From Sphingobacterium nematocida (GTDB lineage Bacteria; Bacteroidota; Bacteroidia; Sphingobacteriales; Sphingobacteriaceae), in NCBI RefSeq assembly GCF_900168125.1, contig NZ_FUZF01000015.1:83132-147131 (forward strand): DNA of 64,000 nucleotides. Direction: 5' to 3'. The notes beneath the pieces were generated by a model that was not told the origin of the DNA, ran no database searches, and saw only the letters and a program-made list of their open reading frames with translations. Shown here one piece after another: positions 60,721-64,000 of the stretch (positions within the stretch are counted from its first letter, which is position 1; each line of letters opens with the position of its first letter). A program made the translations under genes and the position numbers.

Positions 60721-62275
60721 ATTTATTTAACAATATCCAGCCTTTCTGCTGCACAAGATCTCCATTTTGCTTTCGGTATTTTATAATATAATAATAGGTG
60801 CCACCGCTAAGCCCTGAGCCATCCCAAGTATTGTGATAAGCTTTACTTTCGTAAAGACGATCCCCCCAACGATTAACAATAGTCAATTCTAACTGTAACA
60901 GTTTCTCTTTATTCACGAATACCAGTTGATCATTATAACCATCTCCGTTAGGAGTCAATACATTACTCAAGACCAATAAACCTTCCCCTAAATTGCTTTC
61001 TCCATCTACCGTAATAAAAACCGCGCTTCGAGAGGCCAAACCGAACTCATCAATAACTTCATAAATAAATGAGTCCGAACCGGTAAATTTATTAACAGGT
61101 TTATAGCGAACTTCGCCAGAAGGTAAGAATTCCGCAAAACCATTCAAAGGTGCTTCGACAATCTTCGTATTCTCCAAAATCAATTTACCATCGCCAGCTT
61201 TATCATTCGACAAGATTGGTATTACAATGCTTTGCCCCTCCTTCATTGTTACATGATCATCTTTAGTTTGAGGCATCGCCCTTAGTATACCGAATTTAGA
61301 AAAATAATTTACAGATACATTGGTATACATACTGGCCAGATTTTTCGTGCTATGTTCTCTACCACCCAAGTAATTGGTGGTCGTCAACTTCCACTCATTA
61401 GCATCGGAATATTGAAAAATCTCCATGTCGGAGCTTCTAAGTAAGTTCGATTCATCCTTTTCATTATGTTCAAAAGTATAGGTTGTACGTACTTTATGGT
61501 CGGCATGCACGCCCCAAATACGATCAATACCTCCCGCTTTATTTGCGAAAGATAAAACACTATTCGTTGATGAATGCTTGATTAAGCTGACAAAAAGCTG
61601 GGCCTCTTTCTCCGGCTTGAGAACAACAGAACTATAATCTCCTTCTACCAGTCCTATAGGGAACTCAAAAACAGAATTTGCATACATTTTTTTGGAGAAC
61701 AAAGAATTAATATTACCGTTAGAGATTATCATTCTCTTTGGAGAAGCATTCTCGAGAACAGCATCCAATCCTAGTGTAAAACAATTACCCCGTAATTCAA
61801 CACATACACCATCTTCCATCAGACTAAATTTTGAATCGACGCAAAAGACGCCAGGTTTCAATAGTTCTCCCTTTATAAAAGAATGTGTCAGTCTAGCAAG
61901 AAGTAAGTTTGCTTGATTACTAAGTTCAATATTAACCTTAATATTCGAATTGCCATTCCCGTCAATCACTGTAGGTGTATTCTCTTGAAAGCGTCCGTCC
62001 TTTACTAAAGTTGGTGATACAATCCGAATAGTGCCAGATCCATTAACATGTGCTCTAGGATCAAGAATTATATAAGGAGACTGTACTACCAAGACCCCTT
62101 CTACGGAGAGATCCGCATTAGGTCCAAATATTAGTGTATCCGCAGCGATAACCAAAGACTCATTTTTCCGTATCTCCTGAACCTCATCGAAGATCACAGC
62201 CTTGCTGTTCTGAGCTTGAGAATAAATATTGAGCGACGCCCCTATCGTCAGCACAACCAAAAATAACCACTTCAT
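60719..62275 (-). CDS. Surface protein with type B T9SS sorting domain
   Basis: 518 residues. Signal peptide (~1-22, 'LVVLTIGASLNIYSQAQ'). The middle has adhesin-like strands and a tandem-type cadherin/Ig segment ('IVIPILSNDKAGDGKLILEN', 'VRYKPVNKFTGSDSFIYEVI'). The C-terminal ~90 residues are the gliding-motility/type IX sorting domain: 'VLTPNGDGYNDQLVFVNKE', 'LTIVNRWGDRLYESKAYHNT', 'WDGSGLSGGTYYYIIKYRK'. It is secreted through the T9SS and held at the surface or released. Binding partner unknown. Confidence 0.9.
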   Translation of the reverse strand: MKWLFLVVLTIGASLNIYSQAQNSKAVIFDEVQEIRKNESLVIAADTLIFGPNADLSVEGVLVVQSPYIILDPRAHVNGSGTIRIVSPTLVKDGRFQENTPTVIDGNGNSNIKVNIELSNQANLLLARLTHSFIKGELLKPGVFCVDSKFSLMEDGVCVELRGNCFTLGLDAVLENASPKRMIISNGNINSLFSKKMYANSVFEFPIGLVEGDYSSVVLKPEKEAQLFVSLIKHSSTNSVLSFANKAGGIDRIWGVHADHKVRTTYTFEHNEKDESNLLRSSDMEIFQYSDANEWKLTTTNYLGGREHSTKNLASMYTNVSVNYFSKFGILRAMPQTKDDHVTMKEGQSIVIPILSNDKAGDGKLILENTKIVEAPLNGFAEFLPSGEVRYKPVNKFTGSDSFIYEVIDEFGLASRSAVFITVDGESNLGEGLLVLSNVLTPNGDGYNDQLVFVNKEKLLQLELTIVNRWGDRLYESKAYHNTWDGSGLSGGTYYYIIKYRKQNGDLVQQKGWILLNK

Positions 62276-62644
62276 AATTCGATATGCTTTTCCGATGAAC
62301 CAATTATTTATTAATCATCACATACCAATGTTTAAACACCTGAAATGTCAGTTTATCACATTAAAAATAAAAGCACCAAAAATCCTTGCGCACAAATAAT
62401 ATCATTCGAATTACAACAGTAGATAGTCCAGAAACTAATACGTGAACGAACAAAATCAGATATTAAGAATGTTTATCCCAAGAGGGAAAACCTTCTCGTT
62501 TTTCATAAGTATACACAAAGAAAGAAAATAAAATGCAGAAAACTATAAAGAATGGAAAAAATATTAAGTGAGGCTTATAGTAACGCCACACTAACTTATT
62601 ATTATGATTTAGATATTGACCTAAACATTAAAAAACGCTTAAGC
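62276..62644. other. Intergenic stretch, AT-rich
   Basis: About 370 bases with no promoter or hairpin I trust. A 33-codon + strand frame at 62552-62653 (MEKILSEAYSNATLTYYY...) crosses the end of the minus-strand radical SAM gene. It has no sign of being expressed and I do not call it as a gene. Confidence 0.4.
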
Positions 62645-63592
62645 TCAACTTAAATACTTTTCGCCTTGTTTTACACCTCGACTTTCCAATCCTTTATCAA
62701 TATAAGTTTGAATCTTAGATTTGGGGAAACTCCAATTAGGCGCAATTAAAAGCTCTTTATCTGCAATACCGAAAATACGTTGTATAATAATATCAGGCCT
62801 CAATAATGGGATAAATTTTGCTAAAAAATCAGTATATTCTTCAATACTAAAAAGTTTGAAAGGTTCTCTCTTGTATTTAACTCCCATAATCGAACCTTCA
62901 ACAATGTGCAAATGATGTAATTTGACAAACTTAATATGTGGTTGCTTATTAATCTCATCTGCATATCGTAACATCATTTCTTCACTTTCCCAAGGAAAAC
63001 CAAATATCGTATGCACACAGAGCTCCAACTTCGTACCTTCCAATGACTTCATCGTACTCAAGAACTCTTCGTGCGAACATCCTCTATTAATAAGCTCTAA
63101 TGTCTCATTATAGATTGATTCCATCCCCATTTCTAAGTCAACGTCCAATCGGTCTGTATAAGATTCCAATAAAGCTATCTTCTCAAAATCCAAACAATCA
63201 GGACGAGTACCGACCGACAAACCCACGGTATTCTCAGGATCAATACTAAGCGCCTCATCATACATCATCTTCAGAAGATGAGTTGGGGCGTAGGTATTTG
63301 TATTAGGTTGAAAATAGATAATAAACTTCTCCGCCCCATAGCTATTTCTAGCGCGCTCAATGCCATTCTCTACCTGTTCTCTAATACTGGGAATTTTCCT
63401 AGCAGTATCTGGGGTAAAAGAATCCACATTACAGTATGTACAGCCTCCATATCCCTTACTACCATCTCGATTTGGACAAGTAAAATTTCCATCAACAATA
63501 ACCTTAAATACCCGTTGTCCACTATACTTTTCCTTCAAGTATGCTCCGTAATGATTATATGGCTTTACGCCGCTATCTAATAATGTACCCAT
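62645..63592 (-). CDS. TIGR01212-family radical SAM protein (YhcC-like)
   Basis: 315 residues from the ATG at 63592 ('MGTLLDSGVKPYNHYGAYLK'); the frame extends to 63676 but the extra 28 residues are not part of the family. The 4Fe-4S/SAM motif is 'NFTCPNRDGSKGYGGCTYC', the spacing typical of YhcC/TIGR01212. 'NTVGLSVGTRPDCLDFEKIA', 'DLEMGMESIYNETLELINRG' and 'LHHLHIVEGSIMGVKYKREP' are further family marks. The reaction is not known; Elp3-like tRNA chemistry has been discussed for relatives. It lies downstream of the rRNA operon terminator on the same strand. Confidence 0.9.
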   Translation of the reverse strand: MGTLLDSGVKPYNHYGAYLKEKYSGQRVFKVIVDGNFTCPNRDGSKGYGGCTYCNVDSFTPDTARKIPSIREQVENGIERARNSYGAEKFIIYFQPNTNTYAPTHLLKMMYDEALSIDPENTVGLSVGTRPDCLDFEKIALLESYTDRLDVDLEMGMESIYNETLELINRGCSHEEFLSTMKSLEGTKLELCVHTIFGFPWESEEMMLRYADEINKQPHIKFVKLHHLHIVEGSIMGVKYKREPFKLFSIEEYTDFLAKFIPLLRPDIIIQRIFGIADKELLIAPNWSFPKSKIQTYIDKGLESRGVKQGEKYLS

Positions 63593-63703
63593 TGTGGCTA
63601 CAAAGATAGAGATTAGATAGCACATTTTCCCGTTAATATGAGCTATTTGGTTGTTTTGCTGGTAAATATCCGGCAAACAGCATCTGGATAGGTATATAGC
63701 AAA

Positions 63704-63733
63704 AAAGCCCCTCCAGTTACCTGAAGGGGCTTT
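63704..63733. terminator. rRNA operon terminator
   Basis: AAAGCCCCT (63704-63712), 12-nt loop, AGGGGCTTT (63725-63733). On the rRNA strand it is followed by TTTTTTGC. Confidence 0.85.
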
Positions 63734-63743
63734 GTATAAAAAA

Positions 63744-63850
63744 AGGCACCGACCTACTCTCCCACCTGTTACGGCAATACCATCGGCTCTGGCGGGCTTG
63801 ACTTCTCTGTTCGGAATGGGAAGAGGTAGACACCGCCGATATAGGCACCT
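63744..63850 (-). rRNA. rrf: 5S ribosomal RNA
   Basis: 107 nt on the minus strand. Helix I is formed by AGGTGCC at the 5' end (63850-63844) and GGTGCCT at the 3' end (63750-63744). Conserved 5S stretches are present: CCATTCCGAACAGAGAAG, AAGCCCGCCAGAGCCGATGG and GGTGGGAGAGTAGGTCGG. It lies just before the operon terminator, as the last gene of a 16S-23S-5S operon. Confidence 0.95.
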
Positions 63851-64000
63851 GAAATAGCTTTTTAATGGTTAATGAGCAATTGTTAATGATTAATGAAGGA
63901 AAACCTAATTAACCATTGATAATTATACATCAACAATTATATTGACATGTTATTGAAAGAAAAAGAACAGTCAGAGAAGACAACAGGTCTATCTGCTTGG
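63851..64000 (-). other. 23S-5S rRNA spacer, possibly with the 23S 3' end
   Basis: AT-rich spacer with TTAATGATTAA-type repeats. On the rRNA strand, CAATAACATGTCAA (63955-63942) could pair with the TTGACATATTG type leader in front of 16S rRNA to form a processing stem. The last ~20 bases (CCAAGCAGATAGACCTG on the rRNA strand) may already be the 3' tail of 23S rRNA; I cannot fix the boundary. Confidence 0.5.

Noticed and set aside
62552..62653. 33-codon frame near the end of the radical SAM gene
   Set aside because: Overlaps the other gene's end, no promoter or known similarity.

Overview
The window looks like a chromosomal piece of a Bacteroidota member, most likely Sphingobacteriaceae (Sphingobacterium-like). 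The grounds are the TTG-N19-21-TAnnTTTG promoters, a type IX secretion/gliding C-terminal domain, a fused CcoN-CcoO cbb3 oxidase with a CcoG/FixH neighbourhood, HYC_CC_PP and carboxypeptidase-like/TonB proteins, and SPI lipoproteins. This genus assignment is inference from gene content only. The window starts inside a response regulator gene and ends in the 23S-5S spacer of an rRNA operon on the minus strand.

The region that stands out is 3.6-8.7 kb. It holds an operon of an ECF-type sigma factor (6603-7403) and, 2 nt later, a Cas12f-family protein (7406-8500). The Cas12f protein has lost its RuvC catalytic residues and its whole C-terminal RuvC-III/zinc-finger part. Upstream, on the same strand, lies a split CRISPR array of about 21 recognisable 36-nt repeats with mostly 30-nt spacers. 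It is divided into three blocks, each headed by a copy of a tracrRNA-like element that carries the Cas12f-type hairpin GGCTG-CTTGTT-CAGCC and a TAGGGT/ACCCTA stem. A boxA-like antitermination sequence (3621-3632) precedes the first block. Several repeats are split at the same internal point by 96-130 nt imperfect palindromes, and a small GIY-YIG gene sits between blocks 1 and 2. There is no cas1, cas2 or effector nuclease. I read this as an RNA-guided transcription system: nuclease-dead Cas12f plus guide RNA bringing a dedicated sigma factor, and hence RNA polymerase, to chosen sites. Sigma-linked dead Cas12f proteins have recently been reported in Bacteroidetes. The multi-block array with three tracr copies and palindrome-split repeats is the part that looks undescribed.

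The remaining regions are mostly ordinary chromosome. 8.8-17.7 kb: Tat-exported phosphocholine phospholipase C, a decayed membrane-protein gene, an NlpC/P60 lipoprotein, a second ECF sigma factor with its membrane partner, a TonB protein, and a 37-residue membrane peptide too short for usual gene calling. 17.2-20.5 kb: HYC_CC_PP protein and a TonB receptor fused to a heavy-metal domain (copper or other metal). 20.5-23.1 kb: maf, kdsC, a probable small RNA, floA. 23.2-29.7 kb: hybrid kinase-CheR-CheB-hybrid kinase operon with overlapping genes. 29.9-34.6 kb: azurin, two lipoamide dehydrogenases, thioesterase. 34.6-40.5 kb: LacI regulator, S41 protease, a two-gene unit of degenerate HAD and pre-ATP-grasp proteins, LolD-type ATPase, sucC. 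40.7-50.2 kb: Ca2+/H+ antiporter, tsaD, a TamB-like protein without a normal start codon, tex, tatA. 50.3-57.5 kb: MATE pump and the cbb3 oxidase operon, with an FNR/CRP-type palindrome upstream of its promoter. 57.7-64 kb: lytic transglycosylase, RluB-type pseudouridine synthase with a repetitive basic N-terminus, MazG-like enzyme, T9SS-sorted protein, TIGR01212 radical SAM protein, rRNA terminator and 5S rRNA.
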